NCBI GenBank assembly: GCA_023230455.1
Contig: JALNXH010000003.1
Location: 197,707-261,706 of the forward strand
Origin: Rhodocyclaceae bacterium
Lineage (GTDB): Bacteria > Pseudomonadota > Gammaproteobacteria > Burkholderiales > Rhodocyclaceae
Length of the DNA stretch: 64,000 nucleotides
Direction of reading: 5' to 3'
Positions 43,884-52,127 of the stretch are shown here, piece after piece. The first letter of the stretch is position 1. Each line of letters opens with the position of its first letter. Below the pieces are notes generated by a model. That model did not search any database. It saw only the letters and a list, made by a program, of their open reading frames with translations, and was not told the origin of the DNA. Position numbers and translations under genes: made by a program.

Positions 43884-44726
43884 ATGGAACATCTCCTCCA
43901 CTGCGGTCGTTTCTTCCTCAGCTTCGACCGGCCTTTGCTGATGGGTATCGTCAATCTCACCGACGATTCCTTCTCCGGCGACGGCCTCGGCGCCGATACC
44001 GAACGCGCGATCGCCCATGGATTGCGGCTGAAGGCGGAGGGGGCGGACATCCTCGATATCGGCGCCGAATCCACCCGTCCGGGCGCCGAGGCGGTAACCG
44101 CCGAGCGGGAAATTCAGCGCATCCTTCCGGTGGTCGCAGGCTTGCGCGACTGTGGTCTGCCGCTTTCGGTCGATACCATGAAGCCGGCGGTGATGAAGGC
44201 GGCGCTTGCCGCGGGCGCCGACATGATCAACGACGTCATGGCGCTGCGCACTCCGGGCGCGATGGAAGCCATTGCAGCAAGCAATGCCGCGGTCTGCCTG
44301 ATGCACATGCAGGGCGAGCCGCGCAGCATGCAGGCCGATCCCCGCTATGGCGACGTGGTCACCGAAGTCGCCGAATTCCTCGCCGAGCGCATCGCGGCGG
44401 CCGAAGCTGCCGGCATCGGCCGCGAGCGCATCGTGATCGACCCGGGCTTCGGCTTCGGCAAGACTCTGGAGCACAATCTGCAATTGCTAAAGCAACTCGA
44501 CGAACTGGTCGTCCCCGATCTGGCCCTGCTGGCCGGCATGTCGCGCAAGAACATGCTCGGTCTGCTCACCGGTCGCCCTGTCGAGGAGCGTTTGCCGGCC
44601 GGCATTGCCGCGCACCTGCTGGCCGTTCGGCGCGGTGCGCGGATTCTGCGCGTGCACGATGTGGCGGCGATGCGCGATGCGCTGGCGGTCTGGAATGCTG
44701 TTGAGGAGAATGGAAATGAGCCGTAA
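43884..44726 (+). CDS. folP: dihydropteroate synthase
   Basis: A 280-residue TIM-barrel enzyme of folate synthesis, the target of sulfonamides. [45 protein letters not shown] and [14 protein letters not shown] are diagnostic. The usual NxTPDSFSDGG reads [11 protein letters not shown], a minor variant. It overlaps glmM by 11 bp; ftsH-folP-glmM is the standard order. Confidence 0.95.
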   Translation: MEHLLHCGRFFLSFDRPLLMGIVNLTDDSFSGDGLGADTERAIAHGLRLKAEGADILDIGAESTRPGAEAVTAEREIQRILPVVAGLRDCGLPLSVDTMKPAVMKAALAAGADMINDVMALRTPGAMEAIAASNAAVCLMHMQGEPRSMQADPRYGDVVTEVAEFLAERIAAAEAAGIGRERIVIDPGFGFGKTLEHNLQLLKQLDELVVPDLALLAGMSRKNMLGLLTGRPVEERLPAGIAAHLLAVRRGARILRVHDVAAMRDALAVWNAVEENGNEP

Positions 44727-46074
44727 ATATTTCGGCACCGACGGCGTGCGCGGCGAGGTCGGCAAGTCGCCGATCACCCCCGAGTTCGCCCTGCGCCTGG
44801 GCTATGCCGCAGGTACCACGCTGGTGGCGCGCGAACACCTGCCGGCCGGCGAACATCCGGCTGTGCTGATCGGCAAGGACACGCGGATTTCCGGCTACAT
44901 GCTGGAAGCCGCATTGGAAGCCGGTTTCGCTGCCGCCGGCGTCGACGTCTGCCTGGTCGGGCCGATGCCGACCCCGGCGGTGGCCTACCTGACCCGCGCG
45001 CTGCGCCTCCAGGTCGGTGTGGTGATCTCCGCCTCGCACAACCCCTATCACGACAACGGCATCAAGTTCTTTTCCGCCCACGGCGCCAAGCTGCCCGATG
45101 CGATCGAGGCCGACATCGAAGCCCGGCTCGAAGCGCCGATGGGCTGCATGGAATCGGCGAAGCTCGGCAAAGCGCGGCGCATCGACGATGCCGCCGGGCG
45201 CTACATCGAGTTCTGCAAGAGTACCTTCCCCGGTGCGCTCGATCTGCGCGGCCTGAAGATCGCCGTCGACTGCGCCCACGGCGCCGCCTATCACATTGCC
45301 CCCAGCGTGTTCCACGAACTCGGCGCCGAAGTGGTGAAGATCGGCGTCTCGCCCAACGGTCTCAACATCAACGACCGTGTCGGCGCCACGGCGCCCGAAG
45401 CCTTGCGCAGCGCGGTGCTGGAGAGCGGCGCCGATCTCGGCGTCGCCCTCGACGGCGACGGCGACCGACTGGTCATGGTCGATCGGGCCGGGCGGCTCTA
45501 TGACGGCGACCAGTTGCTCTACGTCATCGCCCGGCATCAGGCGCGTTCGGGCACGGTACCCGGCGTCGCCGGCACGCTGATGAGCAACCTCGGTTTCGAG
45601 CACGCGCTGGGCCGGCTGGGCATCGCCTTTGCCCGCGCCAAGGTGGGCGACCGCTACGTGCTGGAGCTTTTGCAGGAAAAAGGCTGGCTGCTCGGCGGCG
45701 AGAATTCGGGTCATATCCTCTGTCTCGACAAGCACACCACCGGCGACGGCATCGTCTCCGCGCTGCAAGTGCTGGCGGCGTTGCGCGCCAGCGGCGAAAG
45801 CCTGGAACAGGCCTGCGCCGACCTCGCCATGTACCCGCAGAAGCTGATCAACGTGCGCCTGCCGGCCGGTTTCGACTGGATGTCCGATCCCGCCATTCGC
45901 GCCGCCCAGAGCGCCGCCGAGCAAGCGCTCGACGGCGGCGGCCGCGTACTGCTGCGGCCGTCGGGCACCGAGCCGCTGCTGCGCGTGATGGTCGAAGGCA
46001 AGGAAGCCGCCGCCGTTGGCCGCCATGCCGAAGCCATCGCCGCCGCCGCACGCCAAGCCACCGGCCAGGCCTGA
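44716..46074 (+). CDS. glmM: phosphoglucosamine mutase
   Basis: A 452-residue enzyme interconverting glucosamine-6-P and -1-P for cell wall precursors. [11 protein letters not shown] at the start, the phosphoserine loop [16 protein letters not shown], the metal loop DGDGDR and the C-terminal [12 protein letters not shown] are intact. The ATG at 44716 follows GGAGAA and lies inside the folP end. Confidence 0.96.
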   Translation: MSRKYFGTDGVRGEVGKSPITPEFALRLGYAAGTTLVAREHLPAGEHPAVLIGKDTRISGYMLEAALEAGFAAAGVDVCLVGPMPTPAVAYLTRALRLQVGVVISASHNPYHDNGIKFFSAHGAKLPDAIEADIEARLEAPMGCMESAKLGKARRIDDAAGRYIEFCKSTFPGALDLRGLKIAVDCAHGAAYHIAPSVFHELGAEVVKIGVSPNGLNINDRVGATAPEALRSAVLESGADLGVALDGDGDRLVMVDRAGRLYDGDQLLYVIARHQARSGTVPGVAGTLMSNLGFEHALGRLGIAFARAKVGDRYVLELLQEKGWLLGGENSGHILCLDKHTTGDGIVSALQVLAALRASGESLEQACADLAMYPQKLINVRLPAGFDWMSDPAIRAAQSAAEQALDGGGRVLLRPSGTEPLLRVMVEGKEAAAVGRHAEAIAAAARQATGQA

Positions 46075-46075
46075 A

Positions 46076-47041
46076 ATGCTGATCAACTGCGTCGTCTATC
46101 AAGAAGGGCGCAAGCTCCACGACATCCCCGTAGCCGACATCAGCGAGTATGTCTGCCGTGCGGATTGTTTCGTCTGGGTCGCCCTCAAGGATGCCGACGT
46201 CGCCGAACTGGATGTGATGAAGGAAGAGTTCGGGCTCCACGATCTGGCCGTGGAGGATGCGCACCACGGCCACCAGCGGCCCAAGGTCGAGGAGTACGGC
46301 GACCAGTTGTTCGCCGTGATCCAGCTATTGGAAATCAGCGGAGATGAATTGCGCCTTGGCGAAGTGGACATCTTCGTCGGCAGCAACTTCGTGCTTTCGG
46401 TGCGCAACCACAGCCAGCAGGATTTCCTCGGCGTGCGTGCCCGTTGCGAACGCGAGCCGCACCTGCTGCGCCACGGCGCCGGCTTCGTGCTCTATGCGCT
46501 GATGGATGCCGTAGTCGACCACTATTTCCCCATCGTGGACATGCTCGAATCGGAACTGGAAACCATCGAGGAAAAAATCTTCGCCAAGGGCACCGCGCGT
46601 TCCAACATCGAACGCCTGTACGCCCTCAAGCGCAAGGTGATGATCCTCAGGCATGCCGTCGCCCCGCTGCTGGAAGTCACCGGCAAACTCTCCAGCGGCC
46701 GTGTGCCCGAAGTTTGCGTCAACACCAAGGAATATTTCCGCGACGTGGCCGACCACCTGCACCGCATCAACGCCTCGGTCGACACCATCCGCGATACCAT
46801 CGGCACCGCGATCCAGGTCAATCTTTCGATGGTCACCATCGAAGAGAGCGAAGTGAACAAACGCCTCGCCGCCTGGGCCGGCATCTTCGCCGTCGCCACC
46901 GCCTTCGCCGGCATCTGGGGCATGAACTTCGAACTCATGCCCGAACTGCACTGGCGCTACGGCTACCCCGCTGCGCTGGCCATGATCGCCGTGACTTGCG
47001 GCGTGCTGTATCGGCGATTCAAGAAATCGGGCTGGCTGTAG
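46076..47041 (+). CDS. corA: CorA-type magnesium/cobalt channel
   Basis: A 321-residue protein: a large cytoplasmic domain and two C-terminal helices. The channel signature GMN is in GIWGMNFELMPEL, after helix one (about 265-285). The family start FVWVALKDADVAEL and the long helices before the membrane region are present. It starts 1 bp after the glmM stop. Last gene before the CRISPR locus. Confidence 0.93.
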   Translation: MLINCVVYQEGRKLHDIPVADISEYVCRADCFVWVALKDADVAELDVMKEEFGLHDLAVEDAHHGHQRPKVEEYGDQLFAVIQLLEISGDELRLGEVDIFVGSNFVLSVRNHSQQDFLGVRARCEREPHLLRHGAGFVLYALMDAVVDHYFPIVDMLESELETIEEKIFAKGTARSNIERLYALKRKVMILRHAVAPLLEVTGKLSSGRVPEVCVNTKEYFRDVADHLHRINASVDTIRDTIGTAIQVNLSMVTIEESEVNKRLAAWAGIFAVATAFAGIWGMNFELMPELHWRYGYPAALAMIAVTCGVLYRRFKKSGWL

Positions 47042-47118
47042 CCCGTCCGGGGCAACCCGTCACTGCTCCCGCAATTGCCCGTTACAATCCTGGCATATAA
47101 GAATGTCATGGTGGCGAT

Positions 47119-49350
47119 ATGGAGCACTGGGCTCACGTTCGGCAAGGCGATGGCGACGGCGGTGGTTGGACAGCTCACGATCTGGAAACTCACCTGCGCG
47201 AAGTGGCCCGTCATGCTGCGGCTTTTGCAACGCCGTTAGCGGGAGCTGATTGGGCTCGTATAGCCGGCCTCTGGCATGACCTAGGTAAATACCAGCCCGA
47301 CTTCCAATGCTATATCCGTTCTGCCAGCGGCTTCGACGCACATATCGAGTCTGCTCCAGGTAAGGTCAAACATGCGATTGCCGGCGCAATCCATGCGATT
47401 GAAACTCGTGGCGCCTATGGCCGACTGCTGGCCTACCTGATTGCCGGCCATCATGCCGGTTTGCCCGATTGGCATCCTGGAGACGCCAGAGGCGCAGCCC
47501 TATCGCAGGAACTGAAAGACGAAGTCGGTACGCTTGCCAAGGCCAGGGCCGGCGGTGTGCCGCATGGGGTTCGCGATCCCGGCATTTCGCTGAGCAAGCC
47601 GCCCATCCATGAAGCACGCGAACTGCATTTCTGGCTGCGGATGTTGTTCTCCAGCCTCGTCGATGCCGACTTTCTCGATACCGAAGCCTTCATGGACGAG
47701 AACCGGGCCAGTCTGCGGGGCGACTACGCGCCGATTCCCGTTCTTGGGGCGGCTTACGATCGCTATATGGATGGCAAGTTCGCCGTAGCAGACAGCCATG
47801 TCAAGGCGCTTCGCGCTGAAATCCGCGATACCTGCCTCGCTCATGCCGCCGAAGCGCCGGGTCTTTTCAGTCTCAGTGTGCCTACCGGGGGAGGCAAGAC
47901 CCTGGCTTCCCTTGGCTTCGCCCTGCGGCATGCGCAAGCGAATCAGCTCAAGCGTGTCATCTACGTTATTCCCTACACCAGCATCATCGAGCAGACAGCC
48001 GATGTGTTCCGCAGCGTGTTCGCCGATATCGAGCCTTCTCCCGTCATCGAACACCACAGCAATCTGGAGGTCGACAACGAGACGCCGAAGAGCCGCCTCG
48101 CCTGCGAAAACTGGGATGCGCCGATCGTCGTGACCACCAACGTCCAGTTCTTCGAGTCGCTCTATGCCGCAAAACCCTCCCGCTGCCGCAAGCTGCACAA
48201 CATCGCCGAAAGCGTGGTGATTCTCGATGAAGCGCAATTGTTGCCAGCGGAATATCTTGGCCCTGTCCTCGACGCCCTGCGACAACTGGTGGATCGTTAT
48301 CGTGTGACAGTCGTACTCTCAACCGCCACCCAGCCGGAATTGGGTAAGACACGCAGCGATCCTTTTGGCCGAACGGTACTGAAGGGGCTGGGGCAAGCGC
48401 GAGAACTGGCGCCCGACCCGGCGCGGCTGTGCCGAGAGCTGGAGCGGGTGACGGTGAGTTTGCCCAAGGCCCCCGAAGATCGTCGTAGTTGGGATCAGGT
48501 GGCTACCGAATTGATTGAGCACGAGCGGGTACTTTGCATCGTCAATCGCCGTAACGACGCCGAAGAACTTTGGAGAAAACTTCCCGCAGGTGCCATTCAC
48601 CTTTCCGCCCGCATGTGCGGTGCCCACCGTGCCCAGGTGATCGCTGACATCCGCCAGCGCCTGGTCGATGGACAGCCGGTACGGGTCGTCAGTACGCAGT
48701 TGGTTGAAGCCGGCGTCGATCTCGATTTTCCGGTGGTCTATCGTGCGATGGCCGGGCTGGATTCCATTGCCCAGGCGGCGGGACGCTGCAATCGCGAAGG
48801 AAAAATACCGGGCAAAGGTGGCCGGGTAGTGGTCTTCAATCCGCCGCAACCTTCACCCAGCGGTTTGCTGCTCAAAGCGGAGCAGGCTGCACAAAGAGTT
48901 TTGGCGAGATCATCTGGTGAGCCACTGACGCCGGCAAACTATGCGCGTTACTTCGATTTTTTCTACAGCGACCTGAACGGCTACGACAAGGAGAAGGTAA
49001 TGGAGCTGCTGACCCGCGATGCCGGAAAAGGAGAAATCCAATTTCGCACAGCGGCGGAGAAATTCCACCTGATCCCGGATCAGGGACAGCGGCAGATATT
49101 TGTTCTCTGGGGAGAGGGCGCAGAACTCATCGATCTCCTGAAGCAAATTGGCCCGAACCGCGACCTGATGCGTCGTTTGCAAAGGCATTCGGTGACGCTT
49201 TACGACTATCAATGGAAAAAGCTGCTGGCGAACGGTGATCTGGAAATCCATGAGGACTTTCTGATTCAGAAAAGCGCTGCTCTGTATCACGAGGTTCTGG
49301 GATTGTTGCCGGAGGTGACGGACTATGAACCAGAGAAATTATTTGAATGA
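47119..49350 (+). CDS. cas3: type I-C CRISPR nuclease/helicase Cas3
   Basis: A 743-residue fusion. The N-terminal HD nuclease domain (about 15-215) shows LWHDLGKYQPDFQ, KHAIAGAIHA and AYLIAGHHAGLPDW. The SF2 helicase has SVPTGGGKTLASLGFALRHA (motif I), ILDEAQLLP (motif II), STATQPELG (III) and RVVSTQLVEAGVDLDFPVVYR (V/VI region). It degrades DNA marked by Cascade. Followed by a hairpin and a 376-bp gap before cas5c, so it is probably transcribed separately. Candidate promoter TTGCCC (47075) and TATAAG (47096) is weak (15-nt spacer). Confidence 0.95.
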   Translation: MEHWAHVRQGDGDGGGWTAHDLETHLREVARHAAAFATPLAGADWARIAGLWHDLGKYQPDFQCYIRSASGFDAHIESAPGKVKHAIAGAIHAIETRGAYGRLLAYLIAGHHAGLPDWHPGDARGAALSQELKDEVGTLAKARAGGVPHGVRDPGISLSKPPIHEARELHFWLRMLFSSLVDADFLDTEAFMDENRASLRGDYAPIPVLGAAYDRYMDGKFAVADSHVKALRAEIRDTCLAHAAEAPGLFSLSVPTGGGKTLASLGFALRHAQANQLKRVIYVIPYTSIIEQTADVFRSVFADIEPSPVIEHHSNLEVDNETPKSRLACENWDAPIVVTTNVQFFESLYAAKPSRCRKLHNIAESVVILDEAQLLPAEYLGPVLDALRQLVDRYRVTVVLSTATQPELGKTRSDPFGRTVLKGLGQARELAPDPARLCRELERVTVSLPKAPEDRRSWDQVATELIEHERVLCIVNRRNDAEELWRKLPAGAIHLSARMCGAHRAQVIADIRQRLVDGQPVRVVSTQLVEAGVDLDFPVVYRAMAGLDSIAQAAGRCNREGKIPGKGGRVVVFNPPQPSPSGLLLKAEQAAQRVLARSSGEPLTPANYARYFDFFYSDLNGYDKEKVMELLTRDAGKGEIQFRTAAEKFHLIPDQGQRQIFVLWGEGAELIDLLKQIGPNRDLMRRLQRHSVTLYDYQWKKLLANGDLEIHEDFLIQKSAALYHEVLGLLPEVTDYEPEKLFE

Positions 49351-49375
49351 AATCACCCGCTTATGCGGGTGGTTT
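49350..49375. terminator. hairpin at the cas3 end and at the 3' end of the crRNA-like RNA
   Basis: AAATCACCCGC-TTAT-GCGGGTGGTTT: an 11-bp stem with one G-T pair starting on the cas3 stop codon. It is flanked by T-rich sequence on the plus strand (TTTCAATTTC) and ATTTCATT on the minus strand. It could end both cas3 mRNA and the minus-strand RNA described next. Confidence 0.65.
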
Positions 49376-49400
49376 CAATTTCATCCCCTACGGTTAAAAG

Positions 49401-49435
49401 GTTTCAATCCTCGCTTCCTTAGTAGGAGGCGCAAG
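49401..49435 (-). repeat. solitary degenerate CRISPR repeat
   Basis: On the minus strand it ends in GCGAGGATTGAAAC, identical over 14 nt to the array repeat 3' end. The stem is CGCCTCCT-ACTA-AGGAAGCG in place of CGCCCCTCG-GCAA-CGAGGGGCG. The arms have changed together so pairing survives (7 of 8 pairs), with a new tetraloop. The length is 35 nt against 37. Preserved pairing with altered sequence argues for selection on an RNA hairpin rather than a decaying array relic. Confidence 0.8.
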
Positions 49436-49464
49436 TAACTTCTACAGCACTTCATAGAAGTTAC
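49435..49464. repeat. 10-bp inverted repeat before the degenerate repeat
   Basis: GTAACTTCTA/TAGAAGTTAC, perfect 10-bp arms around a 10-nt loop. It lies right at the predicted start of the minus-strand RNA, so it may be a 5' protecting hairpin or an operator for a dimeric regulator. Confidence 0.6.
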
Positions 49465-49471
49465 GTAGCAG

Positions 49472-49500
49472 ATTCTAGTAAGATCGCTAAGATCATGCAA
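49472..49500 (-). promoter_or_regulatory. predicted promoter of the crRNA-like RNA
   Basis: On the minus strand: TTGCAT (49500-49495), a 17-nt spacer, TAGAAT (49477-49472). The -10 matches TATAAT at 5 of 6 positions and the spacer is optimal. The predicted start is near 49465, just before the inverted repeat. Confidence 0.55.
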
Positions 49501-49503
49501 TAA

Positions 49504-49520
49504 CCTACGGTTAAAAGGAA
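49504..49520 (-). promoter_or_regulatory. predicted Cascade target: TTC PAM plus 14-nt seed match
   Basis: The minus strand reads TTC then CTTTTAACCGTAGG. These 14 nt are identical to the first 14 nt after the solitary repeat (49400-49387). TTC is the known type I-C PAM and sits in the correct 5' position. Beyond position 14 the match stops, so binding without Cas3 cutting would be expected. The site abuts the -35 of the plus-strand promoter, and a full-length Cascade footprint (to about 49483) would also cover the -35 of the RNA's own promoter. Confidence 0.65.
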
Positions 49521-49521
49521 G

Positions 49522-49550
49522 TTGACTTTGCGTTGATGGGGGCTTATTGT
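49522..49550 (+). promoter_or_regulatory. predicted promoter for the small ORF and cas5c-cas8c-cas7c
   Basis: TTGACT (49522-49527), a 17-nt spacer, TATTGT (49545-49550): 5 of 6 and 4 of 6 matches to consensus. The start would be near 49557, 25 nt before the 42-codon ORF. The PAM of the predicted Cascade target ends 2 bp upstream of the -35. Confidence 0.6.
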
Positions 49551-49581
49551 CGCCACCGTGATATTTGCGTTGGAGGACGGT

Positions 49582-49710
49582 ATGAACCCTATCGTTGCTG
49601 TGGCCCAAGAATTTTTTCGGTTTTTGTTGGCGGCGCCATTTGTGAAGTTTTTGACTTTTCTGCTGTTCCTCTTGGCGTTGGTCTGGATATATCGCTTTCT
49701 TGGTGGATAG
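49582..49710 (+). CDS. 42-residue hydrophobic peptide in the cas operon, candidate toxin
   Basis: Starts MNPIVAVAQEFFRFLL, with a strong ribosome-binding site (GGAGGA at 49572-49577, 4 nt before the ATG). From about residue 11 to 40 it is one long Phe/Leu-rich hydrophobic segment broken by Arg and Lys, ending RFLGG: a single membrane helix like those of small type I toxins. Its stop is 16 nt before the cas5c ATG. It lies directly downstream of the promoter flanked by the crRNA-like target site. Alternatives: a Cas accessory peptide or a leader peptide. No homologue was recognised. Confidence 0.6.
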   Translation: MNPIVAVAQEFFRFLLAAPFVKFLTFLLFLLALVWIYRFLGG

Positions 49711-49726
49711 TTACAGAGGGTCGAAC

Positions 49727-50389
49727 ATGAAATCCTATTGCCTTGAAGTCTCCGGCGCCTTCGCCTGCTTCACCCGGCCGGAAATGAAGGTCGAGCGGGT
49801 GAGCTACGATGTCATCACGCCTTCGGCGGCGCGCGCCGTATTCGAGGCCGTATTGTGGAAGCCGGCGCTACGCTGGCGCGTCCGCAAGATCGAGGTACTG
49901 AATCCCATCCGCTGGATTTCTCTGCGCCGCAACGAGGTCGGTGCCGTCGTCCCGGTCGGCAGCGTCAAGAGTGCGATGAACAAGGGTTCCGGCGATCTTG
50001 CCCTCTACATCGAAGACGAGCGCCAGCAAAGGGCCGGCCTGTTCCTGCGCGACGTGGCCTATCGTCTGCATGCGGACCTGGATGTACTGCCTACGGCTGG
50101 CGCCAACAACCCGCCGGCAAAGTTCTGGGAGATGTTCGAGCGCCGCGCCGGCAAGGGCCAGTGCGTGAATCAGCCCTACCTGGGCTGCCGCGAGTTCGCC
50201 TGCGATTTCCGGTTGGCGGGCGAGAACGAACCCGCCGCGCCGATTGCCGAAACCCGCGACTTGGGCTGGATGCTGCACGACATGGATTTCACCGATGCCG
50301 CCGATCCTAAGCCGCGTTTCTTTCGCGCCGAGTTGAAAGCGGGCGTGCTGACGGTGCCGGACGCCGAAAGTGCGGAGGTGCGGGGATGA
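49727..50389 (+). CDS. cas5: type I-C Cas5c (Cas5d) crRNA endonuclease/Cascade subunit
   Basis: A 220-residue RAMP protein. In type I-C systems, which lack Cas6, Cas5c cuts the pre-crRNA at the repeat hairpin and stays on the 5' handle. The start SYCLEVSGAFACFTRPEMKVERVSYDVITPSAARAVFEAV is characteristic. AGAGGG precedes the ATG at 49727, and the stop overlaps cas8c by 4 bases. Confidence 0.94.
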   Translation: MKSYCLEVSGAFACFTRPEMKVERVSYDVITPSAARAVFEAVLWKPALRWRVRKIEVLNPIRWISLRRNEVGAVVPVGSVKSAMNKGSGDLALYIEDERQQRAGLFLRDVAYRLHADLDVLPTAGANNPPAKFWEMFERRAGKGQCVNQPYLGCREFACDFRLAGENEPAAPIAETRDLGWMLHDMDFTDAADPKPRFFRAELKAGVLTVPDAESAEVRG

Positions 50390-52125
50390 TCCTCCAAGCC
50401 CTTAACGACTACTACGCCCGCAAGGCGACCGACCCGCAGACCGGGCTGGCGCCGGAAGGATTCGAGCTCAAGGCCATTCCCTTCGTGCTGGTGCTGGACG
50501 AGGCCGGCCGGTTGGTGCAGTTTGCCGACCGGCGGGAAGGCACGGGGAAGAAGAAGGAAGCCAAGGCCGTGCTGGTGCCGCAAGGCATCAAGAAGACATC
50601 GGGCGTTGCCGCCAACCTGCTTTGGGACAACGCCGAATATGTTCTCGGCGTCGTTGCTCGGGGCAGGCCGGAGCGGGTGGCCGAGCAACAGCTTGCCTTC
50701 GCTGCCCGGTTGCGCGAAGCCTTCGGCGAAGCGCCGGACGATGTCGGGCTGCGGGCGGTATTCGCCTTTCTGGAGCGGCATAGGAGCGAAGCGCTGGAGG
50801 CACTGGCGGTCGATCCCGCATGGCCGGAAATCCTCGAAACGAATCCGCTGATGACTTTCCAGTTGAATGCGGATACCGAACTGGTTTGCCAGCGGCCCGC
50901 CGTGATTGCAGCCCTGACAGCCGCAGGAGGCGATGCGCCGGACGGCCGCTGCCTCGTTTCCGGCGAGCCGGATGTCATCGAGCGTCTGCACCCAGCCATC
51001 AAAGGCGTGTGGGGGGCGCAAACGTCCGGCGCCAATATTGTTTCCTTCAACCTCGGCGCTTTCAATTCCTACGGTAAGAACCAGAGCTTCAATGCGCCGG
51101 TGGGCAAGCGCGCCGTCTTCGCCTACACCACGGCACTGAACCATCTGCTGGCCAAAGGCTCGCGCCAACGGGTGCAAGTTGGCGACGCCTCCACTGTGTT
51201 CTGGGCGGAGAAAGCCAGCGGGGCGCCGTTCGAGGCCGCTTTCCTCGACTTCCTCGGCCCGCCGCGAGACGATCCCGATCAAGGCACGCAGGCGGTGGCG
51301 AGCCTCTATTGCAGCGTCAAGGAAGACAAGCTCTTTACTAGCGACGACAGCCAGCGGTTCCATGTGCTGGGCTTGGCCCCGAATGCGGCGCGTATCGCCG
51401 TGCGCTTCTGGCACGCGTCGACCATCACCGAATTGGGACTTGCCTTCCAGCGCTACTTCAATGAAGTGGAGATCGTGCGGCCGGCTTACGAGGTCGGCGC
51501 TCCCCTGTCTCTCTTTCGCCTGTTGGCGGCCACTGCCCTGCTGGGCAAGGCCGAGAACATTCCACCCAACCTGGGCGGCGATGTTACGCGCGCCATCCTC
51601 AAAGGACACCGCTATCCCGAAACCCTGATGCAGGGTGCGCTGCGGCGTATTCGTGCCGAGCGTGAAGTAACTTATCCCCGTGCCGCCCTGCTCAAGGCTT
51701 GGCTCATTCGCAACTGCAACGACAAGGAGATTACCGTGTCGCTTAACGAAACCAATATCGACCCCGGCTACCGCCTCGGGCGCCTTTTCGCAGCGCTTGA
51801 ACGGATACAGGAGCGCGCTCAGGGCAACCTCAACGCCAGCATCCGAGAACGCTACTACGGCGCGTTTTCCGCGACGCCGGTGACGGTGCTGCCCCTGCTG
51901 ATGAAACTCAAGAATCACCATCTCGCCAAACTGCCCAATCGCGGCGAAGCGGCGAATCTCGAAAAACTGCTTTCCGCCATCATCGACGGCCTGGGCGATA
52001 TACCCGGTCGCCTGAGTCTGGCCGAACAGGCAAGCTTTGCCGTCGGCTACTACCACCAGCGCCAGGCGTTCTTCAACAAGCCCGATGCCGATACCCCCGA
52101 TCAATCTGCCACTGAAAAGGAATGA
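50386..52125 (+). CDS. cas8c: type I-C Cascade large subunit Cas8c (Csd1)
   Basis: A 579-residue large subunit that reads the PAM. The start [32 protein letters not shown] and the segment [20 protein letters not shown] fit Csd1. The C-terminal 129 residues are also made separately as Cas11c (see 51736). Translationally coupled to cas5c (ATGA) and followed 2 bp later by cas7c. Confidence 0.94.
   Translation: MILQALNDYYARKATDPQTGLAPEGFELKAIPFVLVLDEAGRLVQFADRREGTGKKKEAKAVLVPQGIKKTSGVAANLLWDNAEYVLGVVARGRPERVAEQQLAFAARLREAFGEAPDDVGLRAVFAFLERHRSEALEALAVDPAWPEILETNPLMTFQLNADTELVCQRPAVIAALTAAGGDAPDGRCLVSGEPDVIERLHPAIKGVWGAQTSGANIVSFNLGAFNSYGKNQSFNAPVGKRAVFAYTTALNHLLAKGSRQRVQVGDASTVFWAEKASGAPFEAAFLDFLGPPRDDPDQGTQAVASLYCSVKEDKLFTSDDSQRFHVLGLAPNAARIAVRFWHASTITELGLAFQRYFNEVEIVRPAYEVGAPLSLFRLLAATALLGKAENIPPNLGGDVTRAILKGHRYPETLMQGALRRIRAEREVTYPRAALLKAWLIRNCNDKEITVSLNETNIDPGYRLGRLFAALERIQERAQGNLNASIRERYYGAFSATPVTVLPLLMKLKNHHLAKLPNRGEAANLEKLLSAIIDGLGDIPGRLSLAEQASFAVGYYHQRQAFFNKPDADTPDQSATEKE
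51736..52125 (+). CDS. cas11c: internal cas11c: small Cascade subunit from within cas8c
   Basis: An in-frame GTG at codon 451 of cas8c is preceded by AAGGAG with 7 nt spacing, an unusually good ribosome-binding site inside a gene. It would give a 129-residue helical protein starting [18 protein letters not shown]. Independent translation of the small subunit from cas8c is established for type I-C systems; the exact start here is inferred from the sequence. Confidence 0.78.
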   Translation: MSLNETNIDPGYRLGRLFAALERIQERAQGNLNASIRERYYGAFSATPVTVLPLLMKLKNHHLAKLPNRGEAANLEKLLSAIIDGLGDIPGRLSLAEQASFAVGYYHQRQAFFNKPDADTPDQSATEKE

Positions 52126-52127
52126 CC

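Larger units (their letters stand above)
49351..49465 (-). ncRNA. candidate crRNA-like regulatory RNA (CreA/CreR-like)
   Basis: Predicted minus-strand RNA of about 115 nt. In order it has a promoter (-35 at 49500, -10 at 49472), a 5' palindrome (49464-49435), one degenerate CRISPR repeat (49435-49401), a spacer-like stretch starting CTTTTAACCGTAGG (from 49400) and a hairpin (49375-49350). The retained AGGATTGAAAC would give the 11-nt 5' handle that Cas5c makes in type I-C systems. The first 14 spacer nt match a site next to the divergent promoter. It is solitary and reversed relative to the real array. The RNA itself is inferred; no expression data are available. Confidence 0.6.

Noticed and set aside
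47075..47101. A cas3 promoter TTGCCC-N15-TATAAG
   Set aside because: The spacer is too short and the -35 weak; mentioned under cas3 but not listed as a feature. No copy of the 14-nt seed was seen here.
49533..49730. A 65-codon frame overlapping the 42-codon ORF in the cas3-cas5c gap
   Set aside because: No ribosome-binding site and mixed composition; the other frame has GGAGGA, a coherent hydrophobic helix and ends just before cas5c.
50176..52104. A 642-codon open frame antisense to cas8c
   Set aside because: Shadow frame; cas8c is supported by family sequence and operon coupling.
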